Shown here piece after piece: positions 1-5,424 of a stretch of 6,246 bases of DNA (the stretch's first letter is position 1; the number at the start of each line of letters is the position of its first letter). The translations under genes and the position numbers were made by a program. The notes below the pieces were generated by a model, which ran no database searches, was not told the DNA's origin, and was given only the letters and a program-made list of their open reading frames with translations. Source of the DNA: an uncultured Clostridia bacterium (GTDB lineage Bacteria > Bacillota > Clostridia > Saccharofermentanales > DTU023); assembly GCA_947254895.1 (NCBI GenBank), contig CAMYEY010000080.1:1-6246 (forward strand), read 5' to 3'.

Positions 1-426
1 CAGGAACACCATGTTGAGGTTTTTCAAGAGTTAATTTCTTACGGTGGCTTTGACCTGGAAAGCGGATACAAAAGGATTAAGCAACTTTTTGAAGAATCAA
101 CAGTTAAACCGGATGCGGCCTTTTGTGGTAATGACTACATTGCCTTGGGTGTGCTCCAATATATGCATGAAAAGGGAATAGCCGTACCGGAAAAATTTGG
201 TGTTGTCGGCTATGATGACATCTATTTTTCTGGCTTACCCATGATTAATTTGACTACAATATACCAACCTCGAGACAGGATGGGTGAGGAAGCAGTTAAC
301 CTTATCTTAGACCAAATAAACCACCTTGATTCAGAAGCTTCTGAGGGAGAGACCGGTAACTCGGACGAGAGAAAGCCGGCCCGGATCCTTTTACAGCCTG
401 AGCTGATTGTTAGAGGGACAACTTAA
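1..426 (+). CDS. LacI-family transcriptional regulator, C-terminal part (5' end missing)
   Basis: The reading frame is open from the first base to a TAA at 424-426 (141 codons), so the start lies outside the window. The translation matches the C-terminal half of the periplasmic-binding-protein-like effector domain of LacI/GalR regulators. It shows a conserved 'PDAAFCGNDYIALGVLQ' segment, then 'VPEKFGVVGYDDI' (the family's VPxDxxVVGFDDI motif), then 'LTTIYQPRDRMGEEAVNLIL' (the family's LTTVxQP...G..A...L motif). The last strand is 'RILLQPELIVRGTT', a usual LacI-family ending. An acidic, low-complexity stretch (about 'SEASEGETGNSDERK') is inserted just before that strand, where relatives usually have a short turn. 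The helix-turn-helix and most ligand-binding residues are not visible, so effector and operator cannot be inferred from the protein. The gene ends 39 bp before the dehydrogenase gene on the same strand, with no terminator between them. Co-transcription and local regulation of this locus are therefore likely but inferred. Confidence 0.93.
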   Translation, partial: QEHHVEVFQELISYGGFDLESGYKRIKQLFEESTVKPDAAFCGNDYIALGVLQYMHEKGIAVPEKFGVVGYDDIYFSGLPMINLTTIYQPRDRMGEEAVNLILDQINHLDSEASEGETGNSDERKPARILLQPELIVRGTT

Positions 427-465
427 ACCATTTGCAGGAAAATTGTATAGAAGCGGAGTAAGTTT

Positions 466-1407
466 ATGAGAGGCTTATATTTTGATGGAAACTTACATTA
501 TCGTGAGGATTTACCTATCCCAAAGGTTAGGGCGGGTGAATCCCTGGTTAAAATTTTGGAAGCCGGCATCTGCAATACCGACCGCGAAATTCTAAAAGGC
601 TATAAGGCAGGATTTAAGGGGATTTTAGGTCATGAGTTTGTTGGCCTGGTAGAAGAATCTGACCAGTCTGAGTTAGTTGGCCAGCGGGTGGTAGGGGAGC
701 TGAATGCCGGCTGCGGCCAATGCTACTACTGCAGGCATAATCTGGAGATGCACTGCCTCAATCGTCAAATTATCGGGATGTCGATAGACGGTTGTTTCGC
801 TGACTATATGGCTATCAAAAGTCATTTGCTCCATCCCCTGAAAGCTGACTTACCGACAGACAAGGCCCTGTTTACGGAACCTTTGGCTGCCGCTTTTTCT
901 GTCCCCAACTTGGTCCAAGTTAAACCCACTGCAAAAATTGCTATCTTGGGTGATGGTCGCCTGGCCCTGATGGTGGGCCAGGTTTTAGCTTTAAGCGGGG
1001 CAGAAATGACGGTTTTCGGCCGGCATGAGGAAAAGACCGTCCGCTTCAAGCAATTCGCAAAAACAAGCCTTGAAATTACAGCCGCAGATAGGCAGGCCTT
1101 TGACCTAGTGGTGGAGGCAACCGGCTCAGCCCAAGGCCTTGAATCAGCCCTCAGTCTTGTCAGGTCAAGGGGGACAATCGTGGTTAAAAGCACCTATGCT
1201 GAAGAGGCTAAAGTGGATCTCAGCCAGTTGGTTGTCAGGGAAGTTACGCTTAAGGGAAGCCGCTGTGGCCCCTTTGAGCCTGCCCTCAAAATGCTAGAAA
1301 GGGGGCTGATTAGCCTGCCTGAACCAGAATACCATGACCTATCTGATTTTAAAGCAGCTTTTAGTAGCAGGGCTTTTAAGGCTGCTTTTAAAATTAATCA
1401 AGCTTAG
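466..1407 (+). CDS. Zinc-dependent medium-chain alcohol dehydrogenase-like protein (MDR family)
   Basis: This 313-residue protein has the two-domain MDR layout: an N-terminal GroES-like catalytic domain and a central Rossmann fold. Visible zinc ligands are C36 ('AGICNTD'), H56-E57 ('LGHEFVG') and E138 ('TEPLAAA') for the catalytic zinc, and C83, C86, C89 and C97 ('CGQCYYCRHNLEMHC') for the structural zinc. The cofactor loop is 'ILGDGRLALMVGQ' (G162, G164), with A167 where the third glycycine of GxGxxG is common; an NAD(P)-dependent alcohol/ketone oxidoreductase is expected. It is about 30 residues shorter than typical sorbitol or threonine dehydrogenases. The 'ICNTDxEIxKGY' block resembles a compact MDR subgroup usually annotated only as 'zinc-dependent alcohol dehydrogenase-like', so the substrate is unknown. 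The start ATG has GGAG at 455-458, 7 nt upstream. It lies 39 bp after the LacI-type gene and 24 bp before the mtnA-like gene. A role on a polyol, sugar phosphate or aldehyde of the same pathway is inferred from context only. Confidence 0.9.
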   Translation: MRGLYFDGNLHYREDLPIPKVRAGESLVKILEAGICNTDREILKGYKAGFKGILGHEFVGLVEESDQSELVGQRVVGELNAGCGQCYYCRHNLEMHCLNRQIIGMSIDGCFADYMAIKSHLLHPLKADLPTDKALFTEPLAAAFSVPNLVQVKPTAKIAILGDGRLALMVGQVLALSGAEMTVFGRHEEKTVRFKQFAKTSLEITAADRQAFDLVVEATGSAQGLESALSLVRSRGTIVVKSTYAEEAKVDLSQLVVREVTLKGSRCGPFEPALKMLERGLISLPEPEYHDLSDFKAAFSSRAFKAAFKINQA

Positions 1408-1431
1408 AAAAGGGGATAAGGGGTAAATATA

Positions 1432-2484
1432 ATGTTAGAAAAAGCTGAAAATGTGTATTTGAACCAAGACCATACAGGGGTCATTATCCTTGACCAAAGC
1501 TGCTTACCCAACCGAGAAGTGTTTTTGGAACTAAAAATGCCAACAGAACTATATCGGGCAATCAAGGAACTCCAGGTAAGAGGGGCTCCAGCCATCGGCA
1601 TCTTTGCTGCTTATGCGATCTATATCTTGGCCAAAAACCAGATTAAGTCTTCCAACTATCAAGAATTTCTGAGCGAATTTCGCTCCTATAAAGACTACCT
1701 CAACTCCTCACGTCCGACTGCTGTTAATCTCAGTTGGGCTCTGACGAGGATGGAAGAAGTCGTTTTAGCCCTTGGGGGCCAAGAGAAAGACTTGATTATT
1801 CAACGCTTGGGTCAGGAGGCTGAAAAAATTCAGGCGGAAGATATCGCCATGTGCCGATCTATTTCAGAATACGGCCTCAGCCTGCTCAAGAACGGCGATG
1901 GTGTAATTACCCACTGTAATGCAGGCCCCCTGGCAACATCCCTTTATGGGACAGCACTTGGCCCTTTGATTCTCAGTAAAGAGCAGGGAATGACCATCCA
2001 TGTTTTTGTCGATGAAACCAGACCCCTCCTGCAAGGTTCAAGGCTAACCGCTTATGAACTCAAAAAGCACGGAGTCGACCTGACCCTAATCTGTGATAAC
2101 ATGGCCTCCATTGTCATGAAGAGTGGTCGGGTTAATGCCTGTTTTGTCGGTTGTGATAGGGTAGCTGCCAATGGGGACACAGCTAATAAAATAGGGACAT
2201 CCGGCTTAGCCATCTTGGCCCAATATTATGGTATTCCATTTTATGTCCTAGGCCCCACGTCAACCGTTGACCTGGCTTGTCCTTCAGGCGAAGCTATAGA
2301 GATAGAAGAAAGAGATCCTAAAGAAATTAGATCCATGTGGTATAAGGAGCCTATGGCACCAGATGTTAATGCCTATAATCCGGCTTTTGATGTCACTGAT
2401 CATGAACTGATCACTGCTATAGTGACAGAAAAAGGCATTTGTAGGCCATCTTACGGTGAATCGTTAGCTGCCTTGTTCGATTAA
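1432..2484 (+). CDS. mtnA: MtnA-family isomerase (S-methyl-5-thioribose-1-phosphate isomerase or paralogue)
   Basis: The 350-residue length is right for MtnA, an eIF2B-alpha-fold enzyme that converts 5-methylthioribose 1-phosphate to 5-methylthioribulose 1-phosphate in the cytoplasm. Conserved blocks occur in order: 'VRGAPAIG' (49-56), 'SRPTAVNLSWAL' (93-104), 'THCNAGPLAT' (160-169), 'VDETRPLLQGSRLTAYEL' (193-210), 'DNMA' (222-225), 'GCDRVAANGDTANKIGT' (240-256) and 'IEIEERDP' (289-296). C162 and D242 occupy the positions of the catalytic Cys and Asp of characterised MtnA. Several motif positions differ from the usual consensus: P166 for Ala in NAGALAT, C241 for Ala in GADR, S257 for the usual Tyr after KIGT, and 'VLGPTST' for 'VAAPxST'. 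This points to a paralogue that may act on another C5-modified ribose 1-phosphate. The start ATG has AAGGGG at 1418-1423, 8 nt upstream. The neighbours are a dehydrogenase and a nucleoside-type transporter rather than methionine-salvage genes, so the symbol marks family, not proven substrate. Confidence 0.88.
   Translation: MLEKAENVYLNQDHTGVIILDQSCLPNREVFLELKMPTELYRAIKELQVRGAPAIGIFAAYAIYILAKNQIKSSNYQEFLSEFRSYKDYLNSSRPTAVNLSWALTRMEEVVLALGGQEKDLIIQRLGQEAEKIQAEDIAMCRSISEYGLSLLKNGDGVITHCNAGPLATSLYGTALGPLILSKEQGMTIHVFVDETRPLLQGSRLTAYELKKHGVDLTLICDNMASIVMKSGRVNACFVGCDRVAANGDTANKIGTSGLAILAQYYGIPFYVLGPTSTVDLACPSGEAIEIEERDPKEIRSMWYKEPMAPDVNAYNPAFDVTDHELITAIVTEKGICRPSYGESLAALFD
2391..2427. repeat. Cluster of short direct and inverted repeats inside the 3' end of the mtnA-like gene
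   Basis: TGTCACT at 2391-2397 is mirrored by AGTGACA at 2421-2427, a perfect 7-bp inverted repeat. Between the arms, ACTGATCA occurs twice in direct orientation (2395-2402 and 2406-2413), with starts 11 bp apart, about one helical turn. Each copy contains the palindrome TGATCA. The cluster is coding sequence (around 'FDVTDHELITAIVTE'), so it may be incidental. It lies about 80 bp upstream of the candidate promoter of the receptor gene, where an operator could sit. Confidence 0.3.
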
Positions 2485-2504
2485 GCGAATGTCATAACCT
2501 TATT

Positions 2505-2533
2505 TTGATAAACTAAGCCTAAAAGGCTAGTAT
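2505..2533 (+). promoter_or_regulatory. Candidate sigma-A-type promoter for the transporter genes
   Basis: TTGATA at 2505-2510 (5 of 6 to TTGACA) is followed after exactly 17 bp by TAGTAT at 2528-2533 (4 of 6 to TATAAT, keeping the first T, the second A and the last T). Transcription would start near 2540 and give a leader of about 60 nt before the receptor start codon. The 115-bp gap, much larger than the other upstream gene gaps, fits an internal promoter that lets the receptor and transporter be expressed separately from the regulator and enzymes. The -10 match is imperfect and there is no extended TG, so this is a plausible reading rather than a firm call. Confidence 0.4.
2513..2530. repeat. 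Inverted repeat in the promoter spacer (possible operator or weak hairpin)
   Basis: CTAAGCCT (2513-2520) and AGGCTAG (2524-2530) are complementary over 7 bp with one unpaired A in the left arm, separated by AAA. No T-run follows (the next bases are TATATATGTG), so it is a poor intrinsic terminator for the upstream mtnA-like gene. It fills most of the spacer and touches the -10 of the candidate promoter, a usual place for a repressor operator. It does not have the central CG typical of LacI-family operators. Confidence 0.35.
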
Positions 2534-2544
2534 ATATGTGTGCA

Positions 2545-2604
2545 GAAGCTTGGGGTTGAAAAAGCAGCCTATGAAGCTTCATCTACGTAGGAGGTAGAAA
2601 TGAA
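2545..2604 (+). promoter_or_regulatory. Leader with mutually exclusive complementary segments around the receptor RBS
   Basis: Two pairings compete. In one, GAAGCTT (2545-2551) pairs with AAGCTTC (2574-2580), leaving the ribosome binding site free. In the other, TTCATCTAC (2578-2586) pairs with GTAG (2594-2597) and ATGAA (2600-2604), with AA (2598-2599) bulged. This second fold places the start codon in the stem and most of the Shine-Dalgarno AGGAGGT (2589-2595) in a 7-nt loop plus the stem base. The two folds share 2578-2580 and cannot both form. ATGAAGCTTCAT (2571-2582) is also a perfect 12-bp DNA palindrome. Complementarity is read directly from the sequence; any regulatory role is inferred, and both stems are short and AT-rich. 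It matches no riboswitch class that I recognise. Confidence 0.3.
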
Positions 2605-3781
2605 AAGTAGATTTGTAAGAGTATTTATGGCCTTGGTGATGCTGGTCGGCCTTGTAGCTGCTTGTGGCGGTCAGGCTCAAAATGAAAAAGAGAACCAGCA
2701 GGCACAAGAAGCCGGAAAAGATGCTGCAACACCAGCTTCCTCTGATGAAAAGGCCCTGAAAATAGTCATCGTATCTAGCCCATCCGGGGTTGATGACGGG
2801 TCTTTCAACCAGGATAACTATGTTGGTATCCAAAACTTTATTGCCAAACACCCGGCCTCTACAGTTAAAGATATCAAAGAAACCGATGAAGCTAATGCTG
2901 TAACGACAGCCAGTGGCGTCGTTGGCGACTATGATGTTATCATTACACCGGGTTTTCAATTTGCCGGTATTTCTAGGGCAGCAGTTGATAATCCGGATAA
3001 ACAGTTCATTCTGGTTGACTCCTTTCCCACAGATGCCGAGAGCGGTTCTGGTGAAGCTGAATACGATAATGTTTATGCCATGCTCTTTAAGGAACAAGAA
3101 GGTGGTTTCTTAGCCGGTATCGCCGCAGCCCTTGAGACAAAGTCGGGCAAGGTTGCTGTTGTCAACGGGGTTGCTTTCCCGAGCAATGTTAACTACCAAT
3201 ACGGTTTTGAGGCTGGCGTAGCCTATGCCAATAAGCACCTTGGAGCCAAGGCAGAAGTTGTTGCTTTAGCAGCTTATGCCGGCACAGACGTCACCGGCAA
3301 AAATGTTGGCGGCAACTATATCGGCGATTTCGCTGACCAGGCTACTGGTAAATTAGTCGGTGAGGCCCTGCTTAAGGAGGGTGTCGATATAATGTTGGTT
3401 GCAGCTGGTGGTGCCGGTAACGGTGTCTTTACAGCTGTAAAAGAAAATGGCAATGCCATGGTTATAGGCTGCGATGTCGACCAGTATGATGACGGAGCAA
3501 ATGGTGATTCTAACATTATCCTAACCTCTGTTTTAAAGGTCATGCACTTGAACGTTGAGCGTCAGTTGGAAGCTATCTTAGATGGTACTTTTAAGGGCAA
3601 AAATGAGCTCTTAGGGGCTGACAGCGACTCTGTTTCTTATGTTAAAGAGGCAGGCCGTCAACAACTTTCAGAAGAAACTATTAAAAAACTGGATGAAGCT
3701 TTAGAGGGTCTTAAGGGTGGCAGCATAGTGCCCCCGTCCAACTTCAGCCAAGAAACTGTGGAAAACTTCCCGGGACTTTAA
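2600..3781 (+). CDS. BMP/PnrA-family lipoprotein, substrate-binding receptor of a nucleoside-type ABC importer
   Basis: The 393-residue protein starts with a lipoprotein signal peptide: basic 'MKSRFVR', a hydrophobic core, and lipobox 'LVAAC' with C22 as the lipidated residue. A Gln/Glu/Ala/Lys-rich linker (about 23-51) then tethers the domain to the outer face of the membrane. The folded part matches the basic membrane protein (BMP/Med/PnrA) family: 'VSSPSGVDDGSFNQ' (58-71), 'ITPGFQFAGISRAA', 'QFILVDSFP', 'GGFLAGIAAALE' (168-179), 'GKVAVVNGV' and 'GCDVDQYDDG' (290-299). Characterised relatives bind purine or other nucleosides (PnrA, BmpA/NupN), so a nucleoside-like ligand is expected but unproven. 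The start is set by a strong AGGAGGT at 2589-2595, 4 nt before ATG. It is followed by the ATPase and permease, the standard order for this importer class. A stem-loop just downstream may favour receptor message over transporter message. Confidence 0.94.
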   Translation: MKSRFVRVFMALVMLVGLVAACGGQAQNEKENQQAQEAGKDAATPASSDEKALKIVIVSSPSGVDDGSFNQDNYVGIQNFIAKHPASTVKDIKETDEANAVTTASGVVGDYDVIITPGFQFAGISRAAVDNPDKQFILVDSFPTDAESGSGEAEYDNVYAMLFKEQEGGFLAGIAAALETKSGKVAVVNGVAFPSNVNYQYGFEAGVAYANKHLGAKAEVVALAAYAGTDVTGKNVGGNYIGDFADQATGKLVGEALLKEGVDIMLVAAGGAGNGVFTAVKENGNAMVIGCDVDQYDDGANGDSNIILTSVLKVMHLNVERQLEAILDGTFKGKNELLGADSDSVSYVKEAGRQQLSEETIKKLDEALEGLKGGSIVPPSNFSQETVENFPGL

Positions 3782-3806
3782 GAAAAATACATCAAGAAAG
3801 ATTTTC

Positions 3807-3832
3807 AAGGACCTGCAATTATGCAGGTCCTT
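3807..3832 (+). terminator. Perfect 11-bp stem-loop after the receptor gene (weak terminator, attenuator or mRNA stabiliser)
   Basis: AAGGACCTGCA (3807-3817) and TGCAGGTCCTT (3822-3832) are perfectly complementary around the 4-nt loop ATTA, starting 26 nt after the receptor stop codon. The downstream bases are GGGTTTAAAAC, so the U-tract needed for efficient intrinsic termination is missing or displaced. On the minus strand the following bases are GAAAATCTTTC, also not a clean T-run. The best reading is partial termination or protection of the receptor mRNA 3' end, giving more receptor than ATPase and permease, as is common in binding-protein-dependent importers. The hairpin itself is certain; its role is inferred. 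Confidence 0.75.
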
Positions 3833-3879
3833 GGGTTTAAAACAAAGTTATCTTAGCAACAGGATAAGAGGAGACAGCT

Positions 3880-5424
3880 ATGGCAGAGGCCAGTGAGTAT
3901 ATTGTTGAATTTCGCCATATCACCAAGCGTTTTCCCGGAATCATTGCCAATAACGATATCAGTTTTGGCATCAAAGAAGGTGAAGTTTTTGCCCTGTTAG
4001 GTGAAAACGGGGCCGGTAAGTCAACCCTCATGAGCATCCTATTCGGTATGTATGAGCCGGATGAAGGGGAAATTTATATCAGAGGGCAAAGAACAAAAAT
4101 AAAGTCACCTAGCCATGCCTCAGAACTCTCTATAGGTATGGTTCACCAACACTTTAAATTAGTTGAGAATTTTACAATTACTGAAAATATAGTTTTAGGG
4201 ATTGAGCCCGAGAAAAAAGTTTGCGGCTTACCCTTGGTAGACCTCAAAAAAACCAATCAAGAAATTAAAGAATTGTCAGTAAGGTATGGTCTCAATGTAA
4301 ATCCAACGGACCTCATTGAGGATATCAATGTTTCAACTAGACAAAGGGTAGAAATTCTAAAAATGCTCTACCGTAAAGCAGATATCCTGATCTTTGATGA
4401 GCCGACAGCCATGTTGACACCACAAGAGATAGATTTTCTCTTGGATATAATTTTGAAGCTTAAATCAGATGGAAAGACAATCATTTTGATTAGCCATAAG
4501 TTGGACGAGATCAAAAAAGTCGCTGACCGCTGTGCTATTCTACGAAATGGTCATTTGATCGACCTTATGGATGTAGCTGATCGTAGTACCCAGGAGATGG
4601 CTAACCTTATGGTAGGGGGACATGTGTCCTTGAAGCTGGAAAAAAATCCGGCCCAAGTAAGGGAGAAGATTCTAGAAGTCAAGGACCTCGTCCTTAAAAA
4701 TGACTTTGGAGTAGAGATTGTCCATAAAGTATCTTTTAGCATCCGCGCCGGTGAAATTTTTTCCTTGTCCGGTGTCGCAGGGAATGGACAGATGGAGATT
4801 GCCGATGCCATTGCTGGCCTCTTACCCGTTGATAGCGGCCAGATTTTTTATAAAGGGCAGGATATCACCAAGCTTTCTGTCCGTCAAAGGATTGAGGCCG
4901 GTATCTCTTATATACCTGAAGATAGGCAAAGCTACGGCCTGATTTTAGATTTACCTCTGGCTAAAAACCTGGCCCTTAAGTCTTACTACACAGAGCCCTT
5001 TGCTAAGGGGGGAGTCTTACAGGAGAGAATTTTCCAAGATCATGCAGACCAACTTATCAAGGAATATGACATCAGGTCCGGACAGGGGAAGGATACAATA
5101 GTCAGGTCGATGAGTGGGGGCAACCAGCAGAAGGCTATAGTGGCCCGAGAAATTGACTTAGCTTCTGACTTGTTGATCTTTGTTCAGCCCACGAGAGGAC
5201 TGGATATTGGGGCAACCCAGTTTATGCGTAAGAAAATTATCGCTGAATCTAGACGTAATAAAGCAGTCCTTCTTATTTCTTTAGAGCTGGATGAAATTAT
5301 GGCATGTTCTGACCGGATCGGAGTCATCTATAACGGACAAATTCAAAGAATTGCAGATTCTGCCGAGATCAGCAGGGAAGAAATAGGCGAGGCTATGATG
5401 GGGGTAAGACAAGATGAAAAGTAA
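3880..5424 (+). CDS. Double-domain ABC ATPase of a nucleoside-type importer
   Basis: This 514-residue protein is two fused nucleotide-binding domains, as in RbsA and NupO/YufO, and would power import by the adjacent permeases at the inner face of the membrane. NBD1 has an intact Walker A 'GENGAGKST' (41-49), Q-loop Q90 ('MVHQHF', typical of the nucleoside subgroup), Walker B 'ILIFDEP' (169-175, E174) and H-loop H206. Its signature is eroded: 'INVSTRQRVEI' (149-159) where relatives have 'LSVGxxQRVEI'. NBD2 has a degenerate Walker A 'GVAGNGQ' (298-304, no Lys), a good signature 'MSGGNQQK' (411-418), Gln for the catalytic Glu in 'FVQPTRGLD' (Q436) and 'ISLEL' with Leu468 in the H-loop position. 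Degenerate NBD2 motifs are usual in this family, so one ATP site is canonical and one is not. The start is supported by GAGGAG at 3868-3873, 6 nt upstream of ATG. The end overlaps the permease gene by 11 bp. Confidence 0.96.
   Translation: MAEASEYIVEFRHITKRFPGIIANNDISFGIKEGEVFALLGENGAGKSTLMSILFGMYEPDEGEIYIRGQRTKIKSPSHASELSIGMVHQHFKLVENFTITENIVLGIEPEKKVCGLPLVDLKKTNQEIKELSVRYGLNVNPTDLIEDINVSTRQRVEILKMLYRKADILIFDEPTAMLTPQEIDFLLDIILKLKSDGKTIILISHKLDEIKKVADRCAILRNGHLIDLMDVADRSTQEMANLMVGGHVSLKLEKNPAQVREKILEVKDLVLKNDFGVEIVHKVSFSIRAGEIFSLSGVAGNGQMEIADAIAGLLPVDSGQIFYKGQDITKLSVRQRIEAGISYIPEDRQSYGLILDLPLAKNLALKSYYTEPFAKGGVLQERIFQDHADQLIKEYDIRSGQGKDTIVRSMSGGNQQKAIVAREIDLASDLLIFVQPTRGLDIGATQFMRKKIIAESRRNKAVLLISLELDEIMACSDRIGVIYNGQIQRIADSAEISREEIGEAMMGVRQDEK

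Noticed and set aside
822..1193. 123-codon open frame on the minus strand within the dehydrogenase gene
   Set aside because: It is the complement of a gene with intact zinc and cofactor motifs, and its translation has no recognisable domain.
2513..2530. Intrinsic terminator after the mtnA-like gene
   Set aside because: The stem is short with a bulge and is followed by TATATATGTG rather than a T-run.
2571..2582. Catabolite-responsive (cre) or LacI-type operator at the ATGAAGCTTCAT palindrome
   Set aside because: It lacks the central CG and the 14-bp spacing of cre or typical LacI-family operators; kept only as a palindrome within the leader.
2485..2599. Purine, SAM or preQ1 riboswitch before the receptor gene
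   Set aside because: The conserved core sequences of these classes were not found in the 115-bp gap; only unspecific complementary segments are visible.
2579..3097. 172-codon open frame on the minus strand
   Set aside because: It is antisense to the clearly conserved BMP receptor, has Cys/Ile/Phe-rich composition with no family resemblance, and shows no convincing ribosome binding site.
2913..3113. 66-codon plus-strand open frame inside the receptor gene
   Set aside because: It is an out-of-frame shadow of the receptor gene, with no ribosome binding site and no known domain.
4551..4942. Open frames on both strands inside the ATPase gene (minus 4551-4811, plus 4718-4942)
   Set aside because: Both overlap the conserved linker and NBD2 coding region in other frames and have no independent signals.
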